NCBI GenBank assembly: GCA_001643675.2
Contig: LSRY02000014.1
Location: 1,722,001 to 1,786,000 of the forward strand
Length of the DNA: 64,000 nt
Reading direction: 5' to 3'
DNA from: Monocercomonoides exilis
Taxonomy: Eukaryota; Preaxostyla; Oxymonadida; Polymastigidae
Shown here: positions 1 through 10,677 of the stretch, piece by piece
Position numbering within the stretch: position 1 is the stretch's first letter
Layout of the letters: each line of letters begins with the position of its first letter
Made by a program: the position numbers and the translations under genes
The notes under the pieces: model-generated
What the model was told of the DNA's origin: nothing
The model's database searches: none
The model's input: the letters and a program-made list of their open reading frames with translations, nothing else

Positions 1-174
1 CGAAATATTTGATTGAAGAAATATGATTTCAAAAATAATCACACATGTTAATTACGGAAATAAAGTTTTCTTTTTTGAAATATTTACAGTCGCGAAAATG
101 AAAATTTTCAAAAAAACGAAATTAAAATTTTTAGAAGAGAATTTTGAGAAAGAATTTTTTTTTTCAAAAAATTG

Positions 175-556
175 TACAGATATCGCACAAAATACCGGAC
201 ATCGCACAAAATACCGGACAAGATCGTTTTCACAATAACTGCAAGAGGAATAATTCTGATAATTTTCCTCAAAATGTATCTCATCAATACAAACTCATGT
301 GATATACAAGACTTTCAAAATAGCCTTTTTTGTGCTCAGAAAAAATAAATATTGAAATTTCGGAGAAACTCAAAATCCTATTTCTCCGAGATTTTAAAAA
401 TAATTTTTTTCTGAGTACAAATGAAGCTGCTTTGAAAGTCTCGTTTATCAACTAAGTTTGTATTGATGAGATACATTTTGAGGAAAATTGTCAGAATTAT
501 TCCTCTTGCAGTTATTGTGAAAACGATCTTGTCAGGTATTTTGTGCGATATCTGTA
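175..556. repeat. Palindromic fold-back (MITE-like) element, copy 1
   Basis: The stretch reads as one long imperfect palindrome. The left arm (about 175-338: atcgcacaaaataccggac, then aactgcaagaggaataattc, then cctcaaaatgtatctcatc) returns as its reverse complement at about 408-556. Between the arms lies a small inner hairpin, cggagaaa at 361-368 and tttctccg at 381-388. A 19-base unit is duplicated in tandem near the left end (182-220). The termini are TACAGATAT and ATATCTGTA, so a TA target site is possible. There is no protein-coding capacity, and short ORFs across it are by-products. A second copy of the same length lies at 15316-15697. A non-autonomous DNA transposon (foldback or MITE) is the simplest reading. 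Confidence 0.8.
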
Positions 557-2635
557 TCAAACAACTTTCATAGGGTCAAATACAAATGTGCTTGAATCGT
601 TTCTTGCTCCTCCAAGAATATCTGATTTTTTAAATGAGAGTATTTGAAGAATGTCAGTTTCCTCTTTAATATCTGATTTAATCTCAGATTTTGTTGAGTG
701 ATTTTTTTCATTTACACCTCTGGATATGACAAAAGATAATTGAAACAATGTCAAAAAGACTGACAAGATATTTATGATTTGTCAAACATGGTAATTTTTT
801 ACGATTTCACAATTATCAATTACAAAAACAATTATTATGAAAATATATAATTAACATAACTTATTATTTTGAAAAAATTACTTTTTTTTATTTTTGAAAA
901 TCAAGCACCCAACAAAATGCACCTAAAATTATTCAAAGTCGAATATCTTTCATTCACAGTTGATGGACCTATAATAATTCAAAATCTATAAACTTTCAAC
1001 CAAAATCGAAAAACTTTCAACCAAAATCAAAATTTTAACAAAATAAACGAAATTTTAATAAAGAGTATTCAATAAAAGATAAATATAGGAAATTATTTTT
1101 GAAACCATATTATTTTTAGTAAAAATTTTCGGTTTGAATTTTTATTATGAATATTCAAAAATGAACTCTGAAAAGGAAAAGAAACATCTCAATACACCTC
1201 TACCGTATTTTTCAAGTCAAACTTTGACTTTTGAAACGATGGAAAACATTCTTAATTTAAAAAAAAGACTATTTCGCAAATGACAATGAATTTTCGATAT
1301 GATTAAACACCCCGAAAAATGTTGTGATTAAAAAATAATCACACATGTTATTCTTTTGTTTTTGTGAATATAATCAGCAATGTTTATGTTGTTTTTTGCA
1401 AATTTTGAAGATTTCCAACCAAAATAAACTCAATAATTAGCTTGAAACATGGCTTAGAACATTTCTTTCCTTTATGAAAAGAGTTGTTAGTGATAAAAAA
1501 ACACGATATAAGATAGCCAATACTGTGTTCTTCATTCTTCATTGAATATGCAAAAAATAAATCTGAAATTTTCTTTGTGAAATATTCTGAAAAGAAGTGT
1601 GCTTTCAGTTTAAATGAGACAAAAATGTGTCAGAATTCTTGTCATGTTTTTTTTATTTCACAATTATATAAAAGGATGCACAAAAATAAATCGGAAAAGA
1701 AATGAAAAATCATTTCAATAACAAATATCATTGATATTTCCACAAAGAAAAAGGTTTTTCGACTTTTATGGATTTTTGTCAACTTTTTGTCCATTTTGAA
1801 GTTTTTCGAACTTTCGACTTTGCTTGATAGCTTTTTGATTACGTTTGAAAGTTTTTTGATTTTGAAAAATTTTGGTGTATTAATTTGTCAGGAAATGTCT
1901 GTTGAATTTTTTGTCACAATTTGTCATTGACAGTCACTGACCGTCACTGACAAAAGAGAAAAATACAAATATTTCTGATGCAATCAACAATAATATGTCT
2001 TAATTTATTTGAAAAGTTCTTTTTGTTGAATTTTCAAATAAAATAAAAAATTCGTATTTCAATCAAATTTTTGTTTCCACAAACGAAACTTCACTAAAAT
2101 AGTAATAATTACACATCCAATATTTTATCTTCATGACAGTGAAATTTGGTAAGTGGGAACTGAAATTTGATCGAAATATGATATTTTTTCTTTATTTGAA
2201 AATTAAACAAAAAGAACTTTTCAAAAAAATTTAGACATATACCATGGTGCTTCATTTAGTCTTTTGAAGTTTTCGCTATCATTTGAATAACTTTGTTTTG
2301 ATAAAATTTTTATATTTTAATTTTTAAATTTTTGTTTTTATTTTTGTTTTTATTTTTGTTTTTATTTTTTATTTTTTTGGGAAATAACAAATGGAAATGC
2401 TTTTGATAGAAAATATTAATCTGACTTGAATAAAAGAGGATGGAAAAATTTATTATCTTAGCAATTAACAGCGTTGAACATAAAACATCCTTTTAATCAT
2501 AAATTAGAAAGGAATAACAGCAATCTTTCTCTTTTCAATTGATATGAATGCGATTTCTTCTCCTCTCTTCTCCTTTCCTTTCCTTTCTTCTCCCCTCTCT
2601 CTCTCTCCAATCTTTTTAACATCAAACATTTTCAC
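557..2635. other. AT-rich intergenic DNA
   Basis: I see no supported gene here. It holds short direct and inverted motifs: a 20-base sequence at 31-50 recurs exactly at 1331-1350 and sits next to a small palindrome at 1323-1343, a TTTTTG-type simple repeat lies at about 2325-2378, and a gtcactgac doublet lies at about 1928-1948. The last ~100 bases before the next gene are pyrimidine-rich (tctcttctcc repeats). Confidence 0.6.
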
Positions 2636-4301
2636 TCAAAATGTGTAACATATTTTTCCTTCGACGCTGTTTGCCCATGTGTCTGTGTTAACATCGTCTG
2701 CACTTGTTTCAGAGGGTGTTGTTGACAAAATTCCCAGTTGCAGTTCTTCCTCTTCCTCAAATTCGCTTTCTGTTTCGCTTTTGATGTTGCTTCCTTCTGT
2801 TTCTCTCTCTTTTTGAGTCATGTCACTATGCTCTTTTTTTGAATTTATTCGGGTATTTTTGGAAGGTTTTCTGTGAAATTTGAGATTTTTCCTGTATTTT
2901 TTGAGTTGTTCTCCGGAAATTTCATAATTTTTGCTGATTTTTCTCCTCTTTTTCTCTAAAATATCTTTGATCTTCTTCGCTCTTTTGACCAATTTTTTCT
3001 TTTCTTTTCCTTTCTCTCTTTCATTTCCTTCTATTGCTTTTTTCTCTTCTTCATCTTCAACTCTTTCACCCATTTCATTTTTGTCTTCACTTTCCTTTTT
3101 CTCTTCTTTTTCAATCTCTTTTGGAATTACCTGCTTTTTGTGCTTTTTGACTATTATTCGAATTCTGATTTTTTTGTGTTTTTTGCTCTGTTCTGATGTT
3201 GTTTCGATCATCTCTGCACTTTCGGTTCTGTCTTCGCTTTCTTCCATTCTTTTGTCGCTTTTCCCCTTCTCTTTGATATTTGAATCTCTTTTCTCTTCAT
3301 TTTCTTTTCTCATTTCCTCCTCCTCCTCCTTTCCTTTCATTCTAACTTTTGTATTGATTTCTTTTTCTTCTTTGTCTTCTTTGTCTTCTTTTTCTTTTAC
3401 TCTTTCTCCTTTTTTCCTTGCTTTTTCTCCCTTTCTCTTTCTATCCTTATCAAAAGCCTCCGACGCTGTTGTTTTAACTGAAGTCATTTCTGATCTTCTT
3501 AATGAAATTGTGTGAATATTGTCTTCTTTTGACATTTCCATCCTTTCTTCTTCTTCTCTGATCTGTTCTTCCACAAACTCTTTCAAACTTTCCTCAACAG
3601 CTGTACCGCTGGAAAAGAAGAAAATTATATATTTTTAGAATAAAAATACATTAAAAAATTTATTTTTTTAAAATTTAGTTTTATTGAAATTACAAAATAT
3701 GTTTTACAAACCACAGCTCAAACCAATTTTCAATTAGATCATATTGTTGAGAGCACGCAAAATGCACCCATCGTCTCTTTGGTGGAATGAAAATAATTTC
3801 ATCATTGTTGCAAGCCCAATTCTGTGAATATGAGCAAATGTTGATTTTCATTGTTATTAAAAAAAATTGAAAAAATAAAGAACAATCAATTTCTCACCTT
3901 TTTGCATGGGCAATCAATAAATTTTGCGGAACAAAATTCACAATAATACGGCTCGGAAGAAGAAATATTTAGTGCTTTCAAGCAAGCCACATGCCTGCTG
4001 AATATCTCGAAATATTTTATTTAATGCATGCATTGTCAGTTTTTGCATATTTCAAGAAATATAAACAATTTTATAAAAATAGTAGAGAAAACCAACAATA
4101 GCACCGATTGCACTGAACGCTTCCACCTTTCCAATCATCATCCTTTCCACAAAAACATTTAAAAACATGTTGATACTAATCGAAATAAAGTTCAAATAAA
4201 CCACACAAAAAACAGCAGAAGTTGCATGCCTTTGAATAAATCTTCGGTGGCTCATCAATTAACGGAGAAAAGCGAACAACAAGCGGAGAACTTAATTCCA
4301 T
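2636..4301 (-). CDS. PHD-finger protein with long Lys/Glu-rich C-terminus (multi-exon)
   Basis: This is rebuilt by splicing on the minus strand. Exons are 4093-4175, 3898-3997, 3712-3821 and 2636-3608; a tiny first exon at 4281-4301 (seven codons) is only a guess. Phases agree at each of the three well-placed junctions. The first two exons form a PHD finger: CFCGKDDDWKGG, then VQCNRC, then RHVACL, then YYCEFC, which gives the C4-H-C3 order. A second Cys/His cluster follows (CPC, WAC, WVHFAC). The last exon gives about 320 residues made mostly of K, E, R and S, predicted to be disordered or helical and probably nuclear. PHD fingers commonly read histone H3 tails, so a chromatin role is inferred. 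The C-terminal tail shows no domain. The residue after the fourth Cys depends on the exact splice site chosen at 3997. The start codon is not settled. Confidence 0.68.
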
Positions 4302-4631
4302 CTAAACTGTAAAGCATCTGAACAATTTGATATGGAAAATTGAGATCATTTTAACGCTTCTCAAAGGCCCGTAATTACGGTTTAAAAAAGTATTCCCTTC
4401 GAATAAATGTTTTGAATGTAGCATTAATGTACAAAACACGTAATTTGAATCGTTGTCTCAACAAGCTAAATTGAAAATTTCTGATAAAGGAAATTGCTTA
4501 TAACCATATATTCATAATAGTTTAAAATTATTGCTTTTTACAAATGAAAATAACTACTTCGATATCGAAATTTTGTCATTTTTTATTTTTTCATATTCCC
4601 ATATTTAGTTTGTTAATTGTGAGAAAACTTC

Positions 4632-5772
4632 ATGAACTTTTTCAGAAGATTGGTGTCTCTTGAGAAACGTCGCCATAAGGACACTCAACTTAATCTTGAA
4701 CTGGATCTTGCTTGTATGATTCAATTATCATTTTAACGTTAGGAAAATGATGAACCTTTTCGTTCATGATTTTCATTTTCACTTCGAATTGCAAATGTTT
4801 TATCCATTAAATATGAAGATATAACTCCAAGGTATGCATAAAATATTGAAATGCATTTTTTCTTTTTGTTGTTATCTCTTGTGAAATTTTCTCAAACTTT
4901 TTAATGTTTTTGCTATTTTATTTATCGATTTCAACACATTCGTTTTTATTATTTCTATGAATCTATTTACGATATTTCAAATAACAGAATTGTTGCGATG
5001 GGATATCCTTCTTCAGGAGTGGAAGTTATTTATCGAAATCCAATGGATTTAGTCAAGAAGTTCTTGAACTTTCATCACAAAGATCATTACAGATTGTACA
5101 ATTTGTTTGTCATACATGTAATTTAAAAATTTGATAGTTTTAACTAATTGTTTTGATTTGATCCTCATTTCTAAAAAAATGAACTTATTTTTTTGAAAAA
5201 TATCTAGATGTTGTGAATCGAACAGACAATATGATCATTCGAATTTCGAAGGAAGAGTTGGGTGCTACCCATTTGCGGATCACAACTGCCCACGATTTGA
5301 GATGATGGAGGCATTTTGCCACGATGCAGTTTGGATTATGCAATATGAATGATAAAATGCAATTGTGTTAATTTTTAAATGAACATTTTTCAATTTATAA
5401 TCCAATGTGTTTCATTGAATGATAATCAAAATTGAATCCAACAAATCAAAATTTTCTTTACTAACTTGCAATTTATTTCTCTCTCACTTTTTTTCTCTTT
5501 CTTTCTATTTTTTATATTCCCTTTCATTCTTTGAGGATGCGTGGATGAATGCTGACCCGGAGAATGTGTGTATCATCCACTGCAAAGCCGGAAAAGGGCG
5601 GACGGGGCTGATGATATGCTGCCTGCTTCTGTATCAGCGCCAGTGGGACTCGGCAGAAGGGGCGATGCGATACTACGGGCACGCTAGGACGAAGAATAGC
5701 AAGGTGTGGGTGATGTGAATGAGAGGATGAGTAGATATTTTGTGTGTTTGTTTGTTTGTTTGTTTGTTTGTT

Positions 5773-5837
<65 letters not shown>

Positions 5838-7045
5838 GTGTGTGTGTGTGTGTGTGTAAGATGAGAAAATAGATGGAGGAAAATAGTTTTTATTTGAAAA
5901 GAGGGGGAAAAAAGGGACGGAAAAAAAAAATGGAAATGGAAATGGAAATAACTTGAATAACTTGAATTATTTTGAATTTTAACTTTTTGTAATTTTTATT
6001 CCAAAAATCAATTGATTTTGTTTCTCAATTTATGCATTTATTTCCCTACGAATTTATTTATTGATTTGTATGCATCTTAACATATATGTCTTTCTTTCTT
6101 TCTCTTTCTCTCTCTTTCTCTTCTCTTTCTCTTCTCTTTCTCTTCTCTTTATTCTTATATTTCTTCTTCTCATTTCTCTCAATTTCTTTATCTTTATCTT
6201 TATCTCTCTCTCTCCCTCCCTCCCTCAGGGTCTCACCATCCCCTCCCAGATCCGCTATGTGGAGTATTTCACACGCTATCTCCACCGTCCTCTTTCTCTC
6301 CCTCTCCTCCGCCCAGAAATGTGGAATGCCATTTTGAAACCAGCTCCTGTAGAGGAGAAAATGACACTGGATCGAGTGGATTCGAAGAAGGGGCTGATTA
6401 TTAATGTGGAGAAGGAGAAGGAGAAGGAGAAGAAAGAGGGGAAAGAGAAGGAGAAGGAAGGGAAAGAGGGGAAAGAAGGGAAGAAAGAAGAGAAGGAGAA
6501 GGAGAAGGAGAAGGGAAAAGAAAAAGAGGAAAAAGAGGAGAAAGAGAAAGAAAAGAAAGAAAATGAAAATAATGAAGTAAATTCATCACAAACTTCATCA
6601 TCATCATCGTCTTCTTCTTCCTCTTCCTCTTCCTCTTCTTCTTCCATAGTTCAATGCAAACCCAAAATTCCCTCTAAATTTCCAGTCACTTTTCCTTCGA
6701 CTCTTCTCGTTTCTCGTCGCCTTCTTTTGCTTTCAGTCAGAATTGCTCCTCTTCCTTACTTGAAGAAGAACAAGAAATTCGGTTTGGAAGTAGAAGAAGA
6801 AGAAGATGTTTTATTTCTTTCTTTTTCTTTTCTTTTCTTTCTTTCTTTTCTTTTCTTTTTTTTTTTCTTTTGTTTTTCAAATTTTTTAACTGTTCTTCTT
6901 CCACTTTTCCTTCTTCATCTTCTTCTTATTTGAATTCTTATTTTTTCTTCCCTTTTCTGCTTCTATTATTGTATTTTATATCTTTCCTTCGAAACAATTT
7001 ATTTATTTATTTATTTACAATATAATTCTTCTCTCTCTCTCTTTC

Positions 7046-7142
<97 letters not shown>

Positions 7143-7147
7143 CTATC

Positions 7148-7178
<31 letters not shown>

Positions 7179-7757
7179 TTTTTTTTTTTTCTTTTTATTT
7201 CCATATATCTTTAAATTTTCTCCAAAACAAAGTCCCCACCTTCACGATTCTCCAAGACGACTCGGTAGTCTTTGACTATGCGTCTGAGATGGCAGGGATC
7301 AAAAGGAGTGAATATGCAGAGAAGATGACAGAAGAGAACAGAAGAGGAGTTTGTGTGATAGATGCCTCAGGAAGGGACGAGCATGATAATTATGAGGTGG
7401 AGGAGAAGAAGGAAGAAAGAGAAAGAGAAGGAAGAGAAGGAAGAGAAGGAAGAGAAGGAGAAAGAAACGAGAAGGAGAAAGACGACAAAAATGGCAAAAA
7501 TGGCAAAAATGGCAAAAATGACAAAAACAAGAAGAAAGCGAAGAAAACATCAGGAGAAATTGAGATGAAGGAGAAGAAAGGGAATTTGAAGGAATATGAC
7601 CCAGAAGAAGTGACATGCTGTGATTTGTGCGGATTCAGTGTGGAATTAAATGGAGATCTGAAATTTGTGTTCAGAAATAAGACGAAGGTGTGTTTGTATT
7701 TGTGTGTGTGTGTGAAAAGAGAAAAGAGAGAAAGAAAAGGAGAAGAGGGAGAGAAGA

Positions 7758-7798
<41 letters not shown>

Positions 7799-7801
7799 GA
7801 A

Positions 7802-7834
<33 letters not shown>

Positions 7835-8198
7835 AAGAGAGAAAGAGAGAAAGAGAGAAAGAGAGAAAGAGAGAAAGAGAGAAAGAGAGAAAGAGAGAAG
7901 GAGAAGAGAGAGAAGGAGAAAGAGATAATGGATATGAATAAATGAATGAGATTTTTTATAACAACATTATATTTTTCTGTTCTTTATCTCTCTCTTTTTT
8001 TTCCTCTCTATTTCTTTCTTTCTTTCTTTCCTTTCCCCTTCTCTTCAGCCCATCTTCCAGTTCTGGCTGAACACCGCATTTATTGATTATTCTCCTCTTC
8101 GCCTGACAAAAAGGGAAATAGACAAAGTTGTGAAGGACAAAAAGAACAAGAAATATCCAGCTGATTTCCATGTGGATCTTGTATGGAAGAGGGTTTAA
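4632..8198 (+). CDS. PTEN: PTEN-type phosphatidylinositol-3,4,5-trisphosphate 3-phosphatase
   Basis: Eight exons join in phase: 4632-4713, 4819-4831, 4988-5104, 5208-5328, 5536-5703, 6229-6781, 7233-7687 and 8049-8198, giving about 552 residues. The N-terminus keeps the basic lipid-binding KRR (residues ~14-16). The catalytic loop is HCKAGKGRTG at residues 126-135 (nucleophile Cys127, Arg in the loop), the WPD-loop equivalent is YPFADHN, and the TI-loop is KGLTIPSQ. A C2-like domain follows and ends with FQFWLNTAFIDYSPLRLTKR, close to the end of the animal PTEN C2 domain. Two low-complexity inserts (K/E runs plus a Ser run in exon 6, K/E/R runs in exon 7) enlarge the C2 region. No C-terminal tail or PDZ ligand is present. 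PTEN removes the 3-phosphate of PIP3 at the plasma membrane and so opposes PI3-kinase signalling. Exon 2 is a 13-nt microexon. All active-site residues are present, so it should be functional. The exon 6 donor is the least certain junction. Confidence 0.88.
5746..5857 (+). repeat. Microsatellite (TTTG)n and (TG)n in PTEN intron 5
   Basis: The donor at 5704 is followed by TTTG units and then a long TG run with a few TATG interruptions. The rest of this intron is pyrimidine-rich (CTTT/CTCT) up to the acceptor at 6228. Confidence 0.9.
7031..7190 (+). repeat. Pyrimidine microsatellite (CT)n/(CTTT)n/(CTCTAT)n in PTEN intron 6
   Basis: Nearly every base is a pyrimidine, arranged as CT, CTTT and CTATCT blocks, followed by a T run. 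Read backwards it gives an RERERE-type ORF, which is not a gene. Confidence 0.9.
7710..7930 (+). repeat. Purine microsatellite (GAGAAA)n in PTEN intron 7
   Basis: Just after the donor at 7688 the intron becomes an almost pure GA/GAAA tract of about 200 bases. It is the opposite strand bias to introns 5 and 6. The ORF through it (KEKEREREREK type) continues the exon 7 frame but has no family match. PTEN homology resumes only at 8049. Confidence 0.85.
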
Positions 8199-9900
8199 TA
8201 GAAGAAGGAAGAAAAAGAGAAGGAAGAGAGAGAGAAGGAGAAGAAAGAAGAAAGAAGAAAGTTGAAAAAAGGAAGAAAGAAGAAGGAAAAAAGAGAGAAG
8301 GAAGAAGGAAGAAGAGAGAAAGGGAAGGAGAAAAGGAGAGAGAAGGAGAAGAGTAAAGGAAAAGGATAAAATAAAGTTGGCTTTTATATGAAAGGTTTGC
8401 TTTTTGATATTTAACTTTTTATGTAATTTAATTCTGTTTTGTTTTCAGCCATTTTTTGTTATTTTTATTGTTTTATTTTTTTATCTTGTGGTTTGGGATA
8501 TTTGTTTTTCAAAAAGGAATTATTTTCCATTAAAATAAATAAATGGGAGAATAGAAAAAAGCATGAAGACGGGAAAAGATAAAATGGTTGAAAGCCCATA
8601 AATCAAAATAACATGTTTTTGATTTATTTTTGTTGAAGTTGCATCATTTAAAATATTAAAATGTCTTTTAACACATCACAGCTCTTTCACTATCTTTTCT
8701 GTATTTCTTTGTTTAGGTTTATTTTGTTCAAAAAATTAAATTTCTTTTCTTTTCTTTTATTATCCTTTTTTATTTATTTATTTATTTATTTGTTTGCTTA
8801 TAGATTTCTTCTTCTGTTTAATGTTTTGTTGAATTTTCCATGCATTCTGCTTTTAACGAACAAGTCATTCAAAGCAAATTGCAAACTAATAAAAAAGACA
8901 AAGACAAACAAATAAACAAACGAAGAAAGGAAAGAAGAAAGAAAGGCAAAACAATTGTTAAGTTTTATTGAATTTAATTAAATTAAATTCAAAAAATGAA
9001 AAAAAAAATATTATCAAATATGGAGAGGGAATATTAAGCATACACAAACAGAAAAATAAAATAGACTCTTCAAAAAACATCAAAAAAAAAAAAATAAATA
9101 AATAAAATAAAAATTAAATAGAAGAAAATAAAAATAAGCTGAATGGACGAAGAAAATGAAGAGAAAGTCTATCAAACTAATAAATGCTTCTTTGACTGAG
9201 TCAAAAAAAAATAATAACATAAGAAAGGTGCTTGAAGCAAACTTGCAAAAAAGATGTGATCTTCATAAATTTTCAAAACCTTTAATAAAAAAAAATTAAA
9301 AAATATGAAGAATAACTGAAAAAAAATTATGGTATTTCTTTAAATAACATTCATGAATAACTTACATCTAACATTTATAAGTCATAATGAATATCTTAAT
9401 TTTCTTAAAAAAATAACAAAATTAAAAAAAAAAATATATTTGTCAATAATAAATAATAAATTAAATTAAACACATTCTATTTATTTGATTTTTTTTCTGT
9501 TGATTCAAAATTAAAAAAAAAAAATAAATGGAAAATACAATAATTTTCAGACACCAAACGCCAAACGCCAAATACAACCCCAAATACAATTCCAATTCCA
9601 ATTCCAAGCCCTAACTTAAAAATATTAAAAAAAGTCAAAGAAAAAGAATAAATTCAAAGTCAAAGAAAAAGAATAAATTCGAGTTTATGTTTAAATCAAA
9701 CTTAAACTCAGTCCCAAAATAAGCAGAGTGGTTGATAAGATATTCCCCTTTCTCCTTTCTCCATTCTCCATTCTCCATTCCTCATTCCTTCTATTCCCTT
9801 CCCTCTCTCTTTCTAATTCCTCTCCTTTCCTTCTCTTTCTTTCTCTCTCTCTTCTTTTCATTCTTCTCTTCTTCTTCCTCTCTCTTCCTCCTCTCCTTTT
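8199..9900. other. Intergenic, AT-rich
   Basis: No gene is supported. It begins with a purine-rich GAAGAA stretch just after the PTEN stop, continues with AT-rich DNA containing poly(A) runs, and ends with a pyrimidine-rich block (9740-9900) that borders the 3' end of the minus-strand transporter gene. Confidence 0.6.
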
Positions 9901-10642
9901 CTAATTCAACGGCCACATCGCCTCTGCCACCACCACCCACAGCATAAACACCGGCAGAGTAAGAATAAACGAGCCAATCAGCTGCGACGTCGCTGTTTCT
10001 CCTTCATACACCCCATACTCCTTCGAAATAGAAAACGGGACATTTGCCACTGGAAGACAGCTGATTAACAACAAAGCGTGTTTCTGCCAGTTTTCCAGGT
10101 GGAAGGCGATTGCGAGGGGAAGCATAAACACAGGGGCGATGAGGAAGCGGAGCACAATTTGCGAAATAAGCATTGGGATCGAAAGTTTTACCGGTGCAGG
10201 AGAAACTGGCGGAGGGGACGGAGAGGGGATTTTGTTCGGCGGCGCCGACGACGCCGGAATAAAACACTGCTCCAAATGTTGGTCGCCGGAATTATTTGAG
10301 TCCGAAGGCGAATCCGGAGAATTAGATGAGTTGGAAGAATGGGAGGAATTAGAAGAATTGGAAGAAAGGGAAGGAGAATACTCGGCTCGTGAGAATTCTG
10401 CAGAAGGGTGCATAATTTGCAGTGTTTGGTTGGAGGAATCGGATGATTCGGATGATTCGGAGGAACCGGAGAAATTCGGAGATTCGGAGAAACTGTTATG
10501 AGAGACCAAAGGCTGGGTGGAAGAGGAAGGAGAGCTGAAATCGCTGGATTTGGGAGAGATGGGTGCTGTTGAGTCTTGTTTAGGGGTGTTACTCTCAGAG
10601 GAAAGAGAAGGAGAGGAAGAGGAAGAGGAAGAGGAAGAAAAG

Positions 10643-10677
<35 letters not shown>

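Noticed and set aside
4052-4258. 68-codon minus-strand ORF with two hydrophobic stretches, at first taken for a small VMA21-like membrane protein
   Set aside because: The same bases in another frame encode the first half of the PHD finger (CFCGKDDDW, VQCNRC) with matching splice phases, a far better explanation.
7007-7204. Arg/Glu/Lys-rich minus-strand ORF
   Set aside because: It is the reverse reading of a CT/CTTT microsatellite inside PTEN intron 6.
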